Positions 26,052-34,749 of a DNA stretch of 64,000 nt are shown here, one piece after another. Position 1 is the first letter of the stretch, and each line of letters begins with the position of its first letter. The translations under genes and the position numbers were made by a program. The notes under the pieces are model-generated. The model had not been told where the DNA came from and did no database searches. It saw only the letters and a list, made by a program, of their open reading frames with translations. Source of the DNA: Chromatiales bacterium (GTDB lineage: Bacteria > Pseudomonadota > Gammaproteobacteria > UBA6429 > Thiohalophilaceae); NCBI GenBank assembly GCA_027032075.1, contig JALVOC010000188.1, positions 1 to 64,000 on the forward strand, given 5' to 3'.

Positions 26052-26871
26052 ACCAGCCCTGTTTTGCCTGCTGCTGGCCTTTCAGTTGCCAGGCTTTGCC
26101 AGCCCCCTGTTGCCACGGGCCGATGCGGTTCCTGGTGGTGTGGCGGTTGTCAGTCTGAACAAAACCGACGAACCGGCACCGCGTGCTTATTTTGGCAAAC
26201 GCCGCGTGATGGTGCGCAAAAACCGGCATCACTGGGAGGCGGTGGTCGGTCTTCCGTTGAACAGCAAACCGGGCATCCAGCGCCTTCGGATCAAGTCTGC
26301 CGATGGCGCGCAATACTACCGGGAATTTTCCATCACAGCGAAAAAATACGACACCCAATACCTCACCCTGAAAAACAAGCGCATGGTCAATCCCAGCGCA
26401 AGCGATTTAAAACGCATTGCCAGGGAAAGAAAAATCATTCTCGGGGCGCTGGCCACCTGGAACGACAAACCAGAGGTACAGAGCACGTTTATCCTGCCGG
26501 TTGACGGCCGTTTGAGCAGCCCCTTCGGCTTGCGCCGCTTCTTCAACAATCAACCACGCAAACCCCACAGCGGTCTTGATATCGCTGCCGCCGAAGGCGC
26601 GCCGATCAAGGCACCGGCGGAAGGCACCGTGATCACCACGGGAAATTATTTTTTCAATGGCAATACGGTATTTATCGATCACGGCCAGGGGCTGATCACC
26701 ATGTTTTGCCACATGAGCAGAATCGATGTAAAACCAGGGATGCATGTCAATCAGGGTGAAGTGATTGGCAGGGTCGGCATGACCGGCCGCGTCACCGGTC
26801 CGCACCTGCACTGGAGTGTCAGCCTCAACAACACCCGCGTCGAGCCCAAACTGTTTCTGCTGAATGAATAA
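26035..26871 (+). CDS. M23-family zinc metallopeptidase (LytM type)
   Basis: A 278-residue exported protein. A signal peptide (MNKTIRPALFCLLLAFQLPGFA) is followed by a beta-sandwich region of about 100 residues and a C-terminal M23 domain with the Zn ligands HSGLDIA (HxxxD) and PHLHWSV (HxH), so it is predicted to be an active peptidoglycan endopeptidase. Genes of this type next to xseA are common in Gammaproteobacteria. The ATG at 26035 overlaps the end of xseA; a TTG two codons earlier is also possible. A weak six-base-pair hairpin (26959-26976) follows before the convergent der gene. Confidence 0.9.
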   Translation: MNKTIRPALFCLLLAFQLPGFASPLLPRADAVPGGVAVVSLNKTDEPAPRAYFGKRRVMVRKNRHHWEAVVGLPLNSKPGIQRLRIKSADGAQYYREFSITAKKYDTQYLTLKNKRMVNPSASDLKRIARERKIILGALATWNDKPEVQSTFILPVDGRLSSPFGLRRFFNNQPRKPHSGLDIAAAEGAPIKAPAEGTVITTGNYFFNGNTVFIDHGQGLITMFCHMSRIDVKPGMHVNQGEVIGRVGMTGRVTGPHLHWSVSLNNTRVEPKLFLLNE

Positions 26872-26974
26872 TCCTGCCCCCCAATCAATCTCATGCCTTG
26901 CATCAAGGCAGATACCTTTTCCGACCGTTATCCGCTTCCGCCTGTCAGACAGTTCGACAGTGCCAATTACGGCA

Positions 26975-28369
26975 CTATTTACGGGAAGTGAAGCGCCGCA
27001 GGCGTTTGCGTTTTTCCATCTGGCGTTTGGTGAGTTTGTTCTTCTTCCCGGCAAAAGGGTTTTTGCCGCTTTTCAGTTCAAGCCGGATGGGTGTGCCTTT
27101 CAGTTTGAGGTGTTTTTGAAAACCGTTGATCAAATAGCGCCGGTAGGCATCAGGCAGCGCCTCGGTCTGGCTGCCATGAATAACAATCACCGGCGGGTTC
27201 TTCCCTCCCTGATGGGCGTAACGCAATTTGATGCGGCGGCCTTTCACCACCGGCGGCGGATGTGCGTTGACCAGATCTTCCAGCAATTCGCTCAAGTGGT
27301 GAGTGGACAGATCCCGTGTCGCCGACTCATACGCCCTCAGGACGGAATCAAAGAGGTTACCCACACCGCTGCCATGCAGGGCGGAAATATAGTGGATGGC
27401 GGCAAATTTCAGAAAGGGTAATTTCAGATCGAGCTCGCGTTTGACCTTGTCGCGTTGCTCGGCATCCAGGCCATCCCATTTGTTCACCGCAATGACCAGC
27501 GCCCTGCCGCTGTCGAGGATGAAGCCAAACAAGGTGGCATCCTGTTCGCTGATCCCTTCCTGCCCGTCCAGCAACATGATCACCACATGCGCATCATCAA
27601 TGGCCTGCATCGCTTTGATCACACTGAACTTTTCCACCACTTCCCTGACGCGCGCGCGGCGCCGGATGCCGGCAGTGTCGATCAGGGTATAACGCTGCCC
27701 CTGCCGCTCGAACGGCAGATAGATACTGTCGCGCGTGGTGCCGGGCTGATCATAGGCTACCACCCGCTCCTCACCCATGAGGCGGTTAACCAGAGTGGAT
27801 TTGCCTACATTGGGACGGCCGACGATGGCAATACGTATTCTGTCCTTGTCGTCCTGGCTTTCTTCTTCGGCTTCGGCTTCGGGCAAGGCGCTGAATATCC
27901 TCTCCAACATATTGCGCACCCCCCGGCCGTGAGCAGCGGCGATGCCAATGGGTTCACCCAGGCCAAGCGCATAAAACTCGGCAGTCACCACATCCTCATG
28001 CAGGCCATCGATTTTGTTGGCAATAAGATAGACGGGCTTGCCGGTTTCACGCAGGCGTTTTGCAATATTCTCGTCTTCCGCTGTCATACCGGCACGGGCA
28101 TCGACCAGAAAGAGAATGATGTCACTCTCTTCCACCGCCTGCCAGGATTGACTTGCCATCAGACCATCGAGTCCGGCCTCATCACCGCTGAGTCCCCCGG
28201 TATCCACCACGATATAGGGGCGTTCCCCCAGTTTGCCCTCGCCAAATTTGCGATCCCGGGTGAGACCCGGCTGATCGGCAACCAGGGCATCCCGCGAACG
28301 GGTCAGACGGTTAAAAAGGGTGGACTTGCCGACATTGGGGCGCCCGACAAGGGCGATAACTGGTTTCAT
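26975..28369 (-). CDS. der: GTPase Der (EngA)
   Basis: Tandem-domain GTPase needed for 50S ribosome assembly. Two G domains have P-loops [12 protein letters not shown] (near residue 8) and [12 protein letters not shown] (near residue 186), G3 DTGG and DTAG, and G4 NKID and NKWD. The C-terminal KH-like domain ends in a basic tail ([13 protein letters not shown]). The 464 residues compare with 490 in E. coli; the linker between the G domains is shorter. It is last in the hisS-yfgM-bamB-der order that is conserved in Gammaproteobacteria, 90 bases downstream of bamB. Confidence 0.97.
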   Translation of the reverse strand: MKPVIALVGRPNVGKSTLFNRLTRSRDALVADQPGLTRDRKFGEGKLGERPYIVVDTGGLSGDEAGLDGLMASQSWQAVEESDIILFLVDARAGMTAEDENIAKRLRETGKPVYLIANKIDGLHEDVVTAEFYALGLGEPIGIAAAHGRGVRNMLERIFSALPEAEAEEESQDDKDRIRIAIVGRPNVGKSTLVNRLMGEERVVAYDQPGTTRDSIYLPFERQGQRYTLIDTAGIRRRARVREVVEKFSVIKAMQAIDDAHVVIMLLDGQEGISEQDATLFGFILDSGRALVIAVNKWDGLDAEQRDKVKRELDLKLPFLKFAAIHYISALHGSGVGNLFDSVLRAYESATRDLSTHHLSELLEDLVNAHPPPVVKGRRIKLRYAHQGGKNPPVIVIHGSQTEALPDAYRRYLINGFQKHLKLKGTPIRLELKSGKNPFAGKKNKLTKRQMEKRKRLRRFTSRK

Positions 28370-28459
28370 AATGATGGAAGCTGTCAGTAATTACCAACTC
28401 AGATAGATATCAGGATGCTTGCCAGGCCTTGCGGCCAGCGGCAACTTTTCAATACCTGC

Positions 28460-29656
28460 CTACGGACTCTCCAATTGATATGCTGCGATATTACCGGAAC
28501 GATCGTATACCATAACCAGATCCTGCTCGGTAACAGGTTCAACCAGAACGTTATTCGCTTTTGGAAACATTTTCGTATCGCTTTCAGGATCAACCTCGTT
28601 GAACAGGTACCAGTCCTCGTTCAGGAATTTACGCGCAACGATAGAGCCATCCTCCCGCTTCAACCAATGAACATAGCCATTGTAATCCGCCACCACAAGA
28701 TGGGGACCCTGTAACACCGGCCGGGTGATGGAACGGCGCAACAGCTTGTCCTGACGCCACAGGGTCGAGCCGTTATAGCGGTTCAATGCCCAGATACGAC
28801 TTTCCGCATCGGTCAGATAGACGCGGTAGGCATCGACGACCAGACCGGCATAGGAAGAAATGTCCCGCACCCACAGGATCCGCCCGCTGTCCAGCTGCAC
28901 CGCCGCGAGCCGTCCCTGATAGGTGACGACATAGACAGTGTTCTCCACCACCACGGGATCGGCATCGATGTCCACCATGCGCTCCAACTCACTGCGGCCA
29001 TGGGGAACGGCAATCCTGGTTTCCCACAGGACGGTACCGTCCTGCAGGGTCAAAGCGGTCAATTTGCCATTGTCGGAACCCACAAGAACGATACCGTTGG
29101 TGATCACGGGCGCACTTTCGCCCCGCAAGGTCAACAGCGGGATGCTGCGGCCATAGACCCATTTGCGTTTGCCATCGGAAGAATCCAGCGCATGAATTTG
29201 CCCATCCACCGTCCGGACGATAATGGTACCGTCGGCACCCCGTGGCGGCGCCAGTACTTCACTGGACACTTCACTATGCCAGCGCAGCTCGCCGTTCTCC
29301 GGGTTCAGGGCATACACCTCCCCCTGACTGGTGCCGAACAGCAACATCCCCAGTTCCAGCGACGGTCCGCCCGCCAGCGGTACCTCCATCTGTATTTCCC
29401 AACGGGTAGAACCGGTTTTGCCATCGAACGCCCTGACATAACCGGTGTAGTCCGCGACGTAACCCACACCGTTGGAAAAAACGGGTTTTAGTTTGAGATA
29501 GTTTTCGCCAACACCGGCACCGACGGTGTTCTTCCACCGCGTATGCACCACCAGCGGTTTCTCAATCGGCGTCAGTTCCACCGGCGGCAACACCGAGGAA
29601 GAGGAGGAGCAGGCGGCAAGCAGGATGCTCAACAGGCTGGGAAGGATAAACTTCAC
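28460..29656 (-). CDS. bamB: BamB, outer-membrane assembly lipoprotein
   Basis: Lipoprotein of the BAM complex that helps insert beta-barrel proteins into the outer membrane; it binds BamA. A signal with lipobox LLAAC (Cys16) is followed by an eight-bladed propeller of PQQ-like repeats with recurring AxDxxxGxxxW patterns (AFDGKTGSTRWE, ALNPENGELRWH, ALDSSDGKRKWV, ALTLQDGTVLWE). The 398 residues agree with E. coli (392). The start is GTG at 29656, overlapping the yfgM TGA as GTGA, so translation is probably coupled. Confidence 0.95.
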   Translation of the reverse strand: MKFILPSLLSILLAACSSSSSVLPPVELTPIEKPLVVHTRWKNTVGAGVGENYLKLKPVFSNGVGYVADYTGYVRAFDGKTGSTRWEIQMEVPLAGGPSLELGMLLFGTSQGEVYALNPENGELRWHSEVSSEVLAPPRGADGTIIVRTVDGQIHALDSSDGKRKWVYGRSIPLLTLRGESAPVITNGIVLVGSDNGKLTALTLQDGTVLWETRIAVPHGRSELERMVDIDADPVVVENTVYVVTYQGRLAAVQLDSGRILWVRDISSYAGLVVDAYRVYLTDAESRIWALNRYNGSTLWRQDKLLRRSITRPVLQGPHLVVADYNGYVHWLKREDGSIVARKFLNEDWYLFNEVDPESDTKMFPKANNVLVEPVTEQDLVMVYDRSGNIAAYQLESP

Positions 29657-30297
29657 GACTTTTTCTCTTCCGGCATGACAATGTCATTGATTTTCATTTC
29701 CAGCAATTTGCGGCGCTGCGGATTCATGTTCAAATCCATCAGTGCCTTGCGGTATTCGCCAACGGCTTCTGCCAGCTTGCCTGATTTGACAAGAATATCG
29801 CCCCTGGTTTCGTTGACCAGGGTTTTGAAGCCGCCGGTTTCGCTCTGCTTGAGAATGGCAATGGCTTCATCGGTCTTGTCCTGGGTGGCCAGCACCCGCG
29901 CCAGGCGCAAACGCGCGATTTGCCTGAAACCGTCATTGTCGCTGTTGTCGATGACCCACTGTAATTGCGCTGCGGCCGAGGCATAATCCTGCTTTTCGAC
30001 CGCAAGCCGTGCCAGCGTCAACGCCGCCAGTGCAGCATAGGAGGTGCCGGGATACTGATCGATGATCTGCTGGCCCGGCCCGAACGCTTCTTCACTGTTT
30101 TCGCTCGCTGCCGCCGCAATCACCCTGGCATAAACCAGTGACGCCTGTTCCGCCTGGGTTTTCTGATAACTGCTCCAGTAACGGTAACCGCCAATGGCAC
30201 CCACACCGATCAACAGGCCGGCAATGACTGCACGGCCGTTCTCTTTCCACCAGTCCTTGATGGCCTGGATCTGTTCTTCTTCTGACTGATATTCCAC
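29653..30297 (-). CDS. yfgM: YfgM-type ancillary SecYEG/periplasmic chaperone protein
   Basis: Single-pass inner-membrane protein with a periplasmic TPR region. In E. coli YfgM binds the SecYEG translocon and PpiD and aids periplasmic folding. The N-terminus EEEQIQAIKDWWKENGRAV is followed by one membrane helix (IAGLLIGVGAIGGYRYW) and TPR-like helices with LxxLxLARL and ARLRLARVL. The GTG at 30297 is preferred because GGTGGAG lies six bases before it and the start MEYQSEEEQ aligns with the E. coli protein. A GTG at 30309 would add four residues and lacks such a site. It lies between hisS and bamB, the usual order. Confidence 0.92.
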   Translation of the reverse strand: MEYQSEEEQIQAIKDWWKENGRAVIAGLLIGVGAIGGYRYWSSYQKTQAEQASLVYARVIAAAASENSEEAFGPGQQIIDQYPGTSYAALAALTLARLAVEKQDYASAAAQLQWVIDNSDNDGFRQIARLRLARVLATQDKTDEAIAILKQSETGGFKTLVNETRGDILVKSGKLAEAVGEYRKALMDLNMNPQRRKLLEMKINDIVMPEEKKS

Positions 30298-30320
30298 TGT
30301 TGTCTCCACCTGATCTTTAA

Positions 30321-31595
30321 TTAAAGTGTCAGCATATTCTGCAAATAATCTGTTAATTCGGCCCGGGCAATGCTGATCTGCCCGGCATTACCGCGCAGAT
30401 CCTTGATACCGATCTCATCTCTTTTGATTTCATCTTCACCGAGGATGAGTGCCAGCAGCGCATTGCTTTTATCCGCGCGTTTCATCTGGCTCTTGAAACT
30501 GCCACCACCGGCATTCACCTGCAAGCGCAACCCCGGCAGGCGATCCCGCAACTGTTCCGCCAGCAATACGCCCTTCCGTTCCGCTGCCTCACCTGCAAGC
30601 AACAGATAGGCATGGGGGGCATGGCTTTTAGGCAACGGGCTGTTTTCCAGCAGGGCCACCAGACGCTCCATGCCGAGGGCGAACCCCATCGCGGTGGTGG
30701 CACGGCCACCCAGTTGTTCCACCAGCCCGTCGAAGCGCCCACCGGCACAAACAGTGCCCTGGGCGCCCAGCCTGGCGGTAACCCATTCAAACACGGTCTT
30801 GCAATAATAATCCAATCCGCGCACCAGGCGGGTGTTGATGCGATACGTGATCCCCACCGTATCGAGCAGCTGGCACAGCCTGTCAAAGTGAAGCCGGGAT
30901 TCCTCGTCAAGGAAATCCATCATTTTGGGTGCCGCTTCGATGAGCGCCTGCATCTGCGGATTCTTGCTGTCGAGAATACGCAACGGATTGGTGTCGAGCC
31001 GGCGCAAGCTGTCTTCATCCAGCTGCTCCCGGTATTGTTGCAGATAGTCAACCAGGGCAAGGCGATAGACCCGCCGGGCCTCGACACTGCCAAGGGAATT
31101 GATTTCCAGGGAGACGTCGTCCGCCAGGCCAAGTTTTTTCCACAGGCGCGCCGTCAACATAATCAGTTCGGCATCGATATCCGGCCCGCCGAAGCCGAAC
31201 ACTTCCACTCCCAACTGATGAAACTGGCGGTAACGCCCTTTTTGCGGCCGCTCATGGCGGAACATCGGACCCTTGTACCACAAACGCTGGGTCTGGTTAT
31301 AGAGCAAACCATTCTGGATGCAGGCTCGCACGCAACCCGCGGTACCTTCCGGACGCAACGTCAGACTGTCGCCATTGCGATCCTCGAAGGTATACATCTC
31401 TTTTTCAACGATATCGGTCACTTCACCGATGGAGCGCTTGAAAAGCTCGGTCTTCTCGACAATCGGCAGGCGGATCTCGGCATAGCCGTAGGCCGCCATG
31501 AGTTCGGCAAATACGTTCTCGATTAACCACCAACGGGGTGTTTCCGTCGGCAGGATGTCATTCATGCCACGAATGGCCTGGATATGTTTGGACAA
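30321..31595 (-). CDS. hisS: Histidyl-tRNA synthetase
   Basis: Class II aminoacyl-tRNA synthetase charging tRNA-His. Motif 2 region [13 protein letters not shown], the histidine-specific loops [12 protein letters not shown] and [13 protein letters not shown], and a C-terminal anticodon-binding domain of about 95 residues are present. No ATG gives a sensible start. TTG at 31595 (then [15 protein letters not shown]) gives exactly 424 residues, as in E. coli, and has GGGAAG six bases upstream. The frame extends 26 codons further upstream into unrelated residues. It is first in the hisS-yfgM-bamB-der operon. Confidence 0.97.
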   Translation of the reverse strand: MSKHIQAIRGMNDILPTETPRWWLIENVFAELMAAYGYAEIRLPIVEKTELFKRSIGEVTDIVEKEMYTFEDRNGDSLTLRPEGTAGCVRACIQNGLLYNQTQRLWYKGPMFRHERPQKGRYRQFHQLGVEVFGFGGPDIDAELIMLTARLWKKLGLADDVSLEINSLGSVEARRVYRLALVDYLQQYREQLDEDSLRRLDTNPLRILDSKNPQMQALIEAAPKMMDFLDEESRLHFDRLCQLLDTVGITYRINTRLVRGLDYYCKTVFEWVTARLGAQGTVCAGGRFDGLVEQLGGRATTAMGFALGMERLVALLENSPLPKSHAPHAYLLLAGEAAERKGVLLAEQLRDRLPGLRLQVNAGGGSFKSQMKRADKSNALLALILGEDEIKRDEIGIKDLRGNAGQISIARAELTDYLQNMLTL

Positions 31596-31607
31596 AACTG
31601 ACTTCCC
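31593..31607 (-). promoter_or_regulatory. Ribosome-binding site fixing the TTG start of hisS
   Basis: On the minus strand GGGAAG (31607-31602) precedes TTG (31595-31593) by six bases. It decides the start codon, because neither of the in-frame upstream alternatives has a comparable site. Confidence 0.75.
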
Positions 31608-32076
31608 GTTTATCACTATCTGACCGTCCGGGAGGCTGTCCGCCCTCCCCGGCTGCCAATTAAAAGCCGGCATTATACTCCATCAGGGGGGTATCGGGTG
31701 AGTATTGTCCCGCGGAAATTCTCACCGGGGGGCTGGATAATTACTTGATCCTTATGAAGATTCCGGGCCAAATACGCGTTCCGAATAGCAGGTCATTTAG
31801 TATTATTACCAGATTCAGGCTTCGCATCGGGGCCAGAGGTCTTTTACATGACACGCTGTAAATACCGTCGTTCCCGCACATCCCTGGTGCACCACGACAC
31901 GCGTCCATCCTGTACATCGTCCAGCCAGGCTCGACAGCCGCATCTGACCGCCAGGGATGGTGGAAACGCATCAGGATTGTCGGGAACGATCCATGCCCTG
32001 CAGCTGACGGTGATGTAAAAGACCACTGGCCCTGGAGCTCCGTTACCTATGTGTAACTGGTATTCGGAGCGTGTAT
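31596..32076. other. Intergenic region where rodZ-ispG are expected
   Basis: 481 bases between hisS and pilF. In many relatives rodZ and ispG sit between pilF and hisS; here neither is present. Most of the space is taken by the nested palindrome at 31830-32032. The short open frames crossing it are by-products of the repeat. The hisS promoter must lie here, but no clear -35/-10 pair was found. Confidence 0.6.
31830..32032. repeat. Nested palindromic repeat element, copy 2
   Basis: Outer arms 31830-31849 and 32013-32032 are 20-base inverted repeats with one mismatch. Inside are two further perfect nine-base pairs: TCGTTCCCG (31868-31876) with 31981-31989, and CATCCCTGG (31879-31887) with 31951-31959. 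GACACGCTGTAAATAC (31850-31865) matches copy 1 at 15 of 16 bases, and 31927-31944 matches its second block at 14 of 18. The whole could fold as one long imperfect hairpin. Confidence 0.78.
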
Positions 32077-32844
32077 TTAGCGCCGCGCTCTGGCCTCCAT
32101 TTTCCTCAACAATGCGGCCTCTTTCGAATCGGGGAACTTGCCCTTCAGCAGAACGGAGTAGCTGGCGACACGCTCGTGGTTACCACTGCGGCGCTCCAGC
32201 AGAATACCCAACCAGAGGCTGGCGGGATTCTGCCGCCCAAACTCCAGGTATTTGTAATAATATTTGCGCGCCGCCGCATAATCCTGATTGTCAAAATTGA
32301 TCTGCGCCAGAGCCAGGTAGGATTTGGCCGCTCTGGGGTTGGCGCGTAGCGCCTTGTGCAGGTATTTGCCGGCTGTTTTGACATCGCCCTTTAATTTGGC
32401 ACACAGGCCGATATTCTCGTAAACCTGCCACTTGGCCTTGTAGAGCGGATCATTCAGCACGGTCAGAAAGAGGACACGCGCCTCTTTGTATTTTTCCTGC
32501 TGGCACAGAAAGACTCCGTAATTGTTCTGCAACATGGAATCATTCGGTGTCAGTTCGAGCGCTTTTTTGAAATGTTTCTCGGATTCCTCCATCTTGCCCA
32601 GGCGGCGATAGAGTTCAGCGATGTAATGGTGTGCCTGGGCATTGTCCTCATTCTGCTCGATCGCCTTGCTAAGCTTGGTCATGGCGATAGTGTTGCGGCC
32701 CTGCTGCAAGTAGGCAAGGCCGAGATCCGCATTGTATTTGGATGCCTCTTTCAGCTTTTCCTCATTGATATAAGGCTCGGAAGCACAGGCAGTAAACAAA
32801 AGGGAAACAATCATTACCAGCGGGAAAATACCGTTTTTCATCAT
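32077..32844 (-). CDS. pilF: PilF/PilW, type IV pilus secretin pilotin
   Basis: Outer-membrane lipoprotein made of six TPRs. In Pseudomonas PilF is needed for localisation and multimerisation of the PilQ secretin. The signal ends in lipobox FTAC (CASEPY after cleavage), followed by TPR units such as ADLGLAYLQQGRNTIAMTKL, AHHYIAELYRRLGK and NNYGVFLCQQEKYKEARVLF. The 255 residues match the family. Tandem ATGs lie at 32844 and 32841, with CAGGG upstream inside the end of rlmN. The gap to rlmN is three bases, so the two are co-transcribed. No other pilus gene is in the window. Confidence 0.94.
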   Translation of the reverse strand: MMKNGIFPLVMIVSLLFTACASEPYINEEKLKEASKYNADLGLAYLQQGRNTIAMTKLSKAIEQNEDNAQAHHYIAELYRRLGKMEESEKHFKKALELTPNDSMLQNNYGVFLCQQEKYKEARVLFLTVLNDPLYKAKWQVYENIGLCAKLKGDVKTAGKYLHKALRANPRAAKSYLALAQINFDNQDYAAARKYYYKYLEFGRQNPASLWLGILLERRSGNHERVASYSVLLKGKFPDSKEAALLRKMEARARR

Positions 32845-32847
32845 GCT

Positions 32848-33954
32848 CTACCCTGAAAAATTGACTTCTTTGGTTTGTTGCCGTAAACGCCGTTTGCTGC
32901 GATCCTCCACCTTGCCGGCCAACTGGCCGCAGGCGGCATCGATATCATCCCCCCGTGTCTTGCGCGTCACCGTGATCAGGCCGGCCTGCATCAGAATCTG
33001 GCGGAAACGATCGATGCTTTGCGCACTGGAACAGCGGTACGAGGACGAGGGAAAGGGATTGAAGGGGATAAGGTTGATCTTGCAGGGGATCCCCTGCAGC
33101 AGCCTGCCCAGTTGCCGGGCCTGCTGCAGGCTGTCATTCACGCCAGCGAGCATCACGTATTCAAACGTTATTTTGCGTTTATGCTCACCCTCCACATAGC
33201 GTTTGCAGGCCTGCAATAATTCCTTGATGGGATATTTGCGATTCAACGGCACCAGCTGCTCACGCAACGCATCCACGGGTGCATGCAATGAAACCGCCAG
33301 GCTGACATCAGTGGCCTGTTTGAGGCGGTCTATCGCCGGGACCACCCCCGAAGTGCTGACAGTGACCCGCCGCTTGGAAAGACCATAGGCATGGTCATCG
33401 GTCATGATGTTCATCGCCCGCACCACATTGTTGAAATTCAACAACGGCTCACCCATGCCCATCAACACCACGTTACTGATCACCCGGTCGTTGCGGGGCA
33501 TACATTGCAAGGCCTTGTTCGCCACCCACAATTGACCGATAATTTCCGCAGTGGAAAGATTGCGGTTAAACCCCTGCTGCGCGGTCGAGCAAAAACTGCA
33601 TTCCAGGGCGCAACCCACCTGGGAGGAAACACAGAGCGTGCCACGATCCGTTTCCGGGATAAAAACCGTTTCGATGCTGTTGCCGCTGTCGATGCGCAGC
33701 AACCATTTGATCGTACCGTCGGCAGACTGCTGTTCGCTGACGATTTCCGGCACGCGGATTTCGGCCTCGCGCTCGAGCCTCGCACGCAATGACTTGCTGA
33801 TATTGGTCATCGCATCGAAATCATCGACAGCAAACTGATAAATCCACTTCAGCATCTGCGAGGCGCGAAAAGGCTTCTCACCCATACCGGTGAAGAAAAC
33901 CTCTAATTCTTGCCGGTCCAGATCCAGCAAATTGACTTTAGTGTGCTCCGCCAA
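32848..33954 (-). CDS. rlmN: 23S rRNA/tRNA adenine-C2 methyltransferase RlmN
   Basis: Radical-SAM enzyme that methylates C2 of A2503 in 23S rRNA and A37 in some tRNAs. The [4Fe-4S] motif is CSFCSTA within [32 protein letters not shown] and [14 protein letters not shown] are family hallmarks. The C-terminal [10 protein letters not shown] holds the second catalytic Cys. The 368 residues are full length. The apparent start is TTG at 33954 ([12 protein letters not shown]) with a poor ribosome-binding site; no in-frame ATG upstream is available. It sits directly between iscX and pilF, where ndk is absent. Confidence 0.96.
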   Translation of the reverse strand: MAEHTKVNLLDLDRQELEVFFTGMGEKPFRASQMLKWIYQFAVDDFDAMTNISKSLRARLEREAEIRVPEIVSEQQSADGTIKWLLRIDSGNSIETVFIPETDRGTLCVSSQVGCALECSFCSTAQQGFNRNLSTAEIIGQLWVANKALQCMPRNDRVISNVVLMGMGEPLLNFNNVVRAMNIMTDDHAYGLSKRRVTVSTSGVVPAIDRLKQATDVSLAVSLHAPVDALREQLVPLNRKYPIKELLQACKRYVEGEHKRKITFEYVMLAGVNDSLQQARQLGRLLQGIPCKINLIPFNPFPSSSYRCSSAQSIDRFRQILMQAGLITVTRKTRGDDIDAACGQLAGKVEDRSKRRLRQQTKEVNFSG

Positions 33955-34084
33955 TGTCTTACCTTGATTTCATCGTCAGGGTGCAGATTTACCGCCCCAT
34001 CCCGCGTGACAGTATCGTGGTTGAGAGAGATTCAGAGCCGCTGCAGCCACCGCTCTATCGATCACGAATCGCACCGAAAATAAC

Positions 34085-34114
34085 ACAAAACCCGCTCTAT
34101 ATCGCGGGTTTTGT
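34085..34114. terminator. Terminator-like hairpin after iscX
   Basis: ACAAAACCCGC and GCGGGTTTTGT form an 11-bp perfect inverted repeat with an eight-base loop, 56 bases after the iscX stop on the minus strand. It probably ends the isc operon before rlmN. The U-tract is interrupted (TTTTGTGTTATTTT), so termination may be partial. Confidence 0.7.
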
Positions 34115-34169
34115 CGTGGAATTTGCAAACCATTGGTGCTGCTCAGAGGCTTGAACCGTCGGAAGTGTT

Positions 34170-34370
34170 TCACTCCCGCTCTTCGATCCAGGCCATCTGA
34201 ATCGCTTCGAGGATTTTTTCACCGGAATGCTTGGGATCATCATCGAATTCCTGCAGTTCACACACCCAGTCATGCAGATCGGTAAAACGAATATATTTGG
34301 GATCGACCTCGGGATGCGCTTCATCCAGGGCAATGGCGATATCCAGTGTGTCGGTCCATTTCAATGACAT
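34170..34370 (-). CDS. iscX: IscX (YfhJ), Fe-S assembly accessory protein
   Basis: Small acidic protein (66 residues) that binds IscS and iron and modulates cluster assembly. The sequence KWTDTLDIAIALDEAHP, the FTDLHDWVCEL helix and FDDDPKHSGEKILEAIQMAW are typical of the family. It is the last gene of the isc operon, 14 bases after fdx, and is followed by a hairpin. Confidence 0.96.
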   Translation of the reverse strand: MSLKWTDTLDIAIALDEAHPEVDPKYIRFTDLHDWVCELQEFDDDPKHSGEKILEAIQMAWIEERE

Positions 34371-34384
34371 GCCGCAATGTCCTT

Positions 34385-34723
34385 TCAGTTGTGTTCCGAA
34401 ACCATGTTAATCGTATATTTGGGAATTTCAATCACCAGATCCGTCTCCCCTACTTCAGCTTGGCAACTCAGGCGTGAATCAGGCTCCAGCCCCCAGGCCT
34501 TGTCGAGCAAATCATCTTCCTCTTCGCTTGCCTCTGGCAACGATTCATAACCTTCACGGATATATACGTGGCAGGTGGTGCAGGCACAGGATTTTTCACA
34601 GGCATGTTCGATTTCAATGCCATTCGCCAGCGCCGCATCGCAAACGGTGGTTCCCGGCTCGGCCTCAATCACCGCCCCCTCGGGACAGAGTTCTTCATGG
34701 GGTAAAAAAATCAGTTTGGTCAT
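34385..34723 (-). CDS. fdx: [2Fe-2S] ferredoxin of the isc system
   Basis: Electron donor for cluster assembly on IscU. The 112 residues contain the ligand pattern CEKSCACTTC (CX5CX2C) and a fourth Cys in SRLSCQAEVG, as in adrenodoxin-type Isc ferredoxins. It lies between hscA and iscX with short gaps. Its length and operon position match E. coli Fdx (111). Confidence 0.97.
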   Translation of the reverse strand: MTKLIFLPHEELCPEGAVIEAEPGTTVCDAALANGIEIEHACEKSCACTTCHVYIREGYESLPEASEEEDDLLDKAWGLEPDSRLSCQAEVGETDLVIEIPKYTINMVSEHN

Positions 34724-34749
34724 CTTTTCTCTTCAGCCTGAATACGGCA

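Noticed and set aside
31741-31971. A 76-codon minus-strand frame between hisS and pilF
   Set aside because: It lies within the nested palindrome; coding appearance is a by-product of the repeat.
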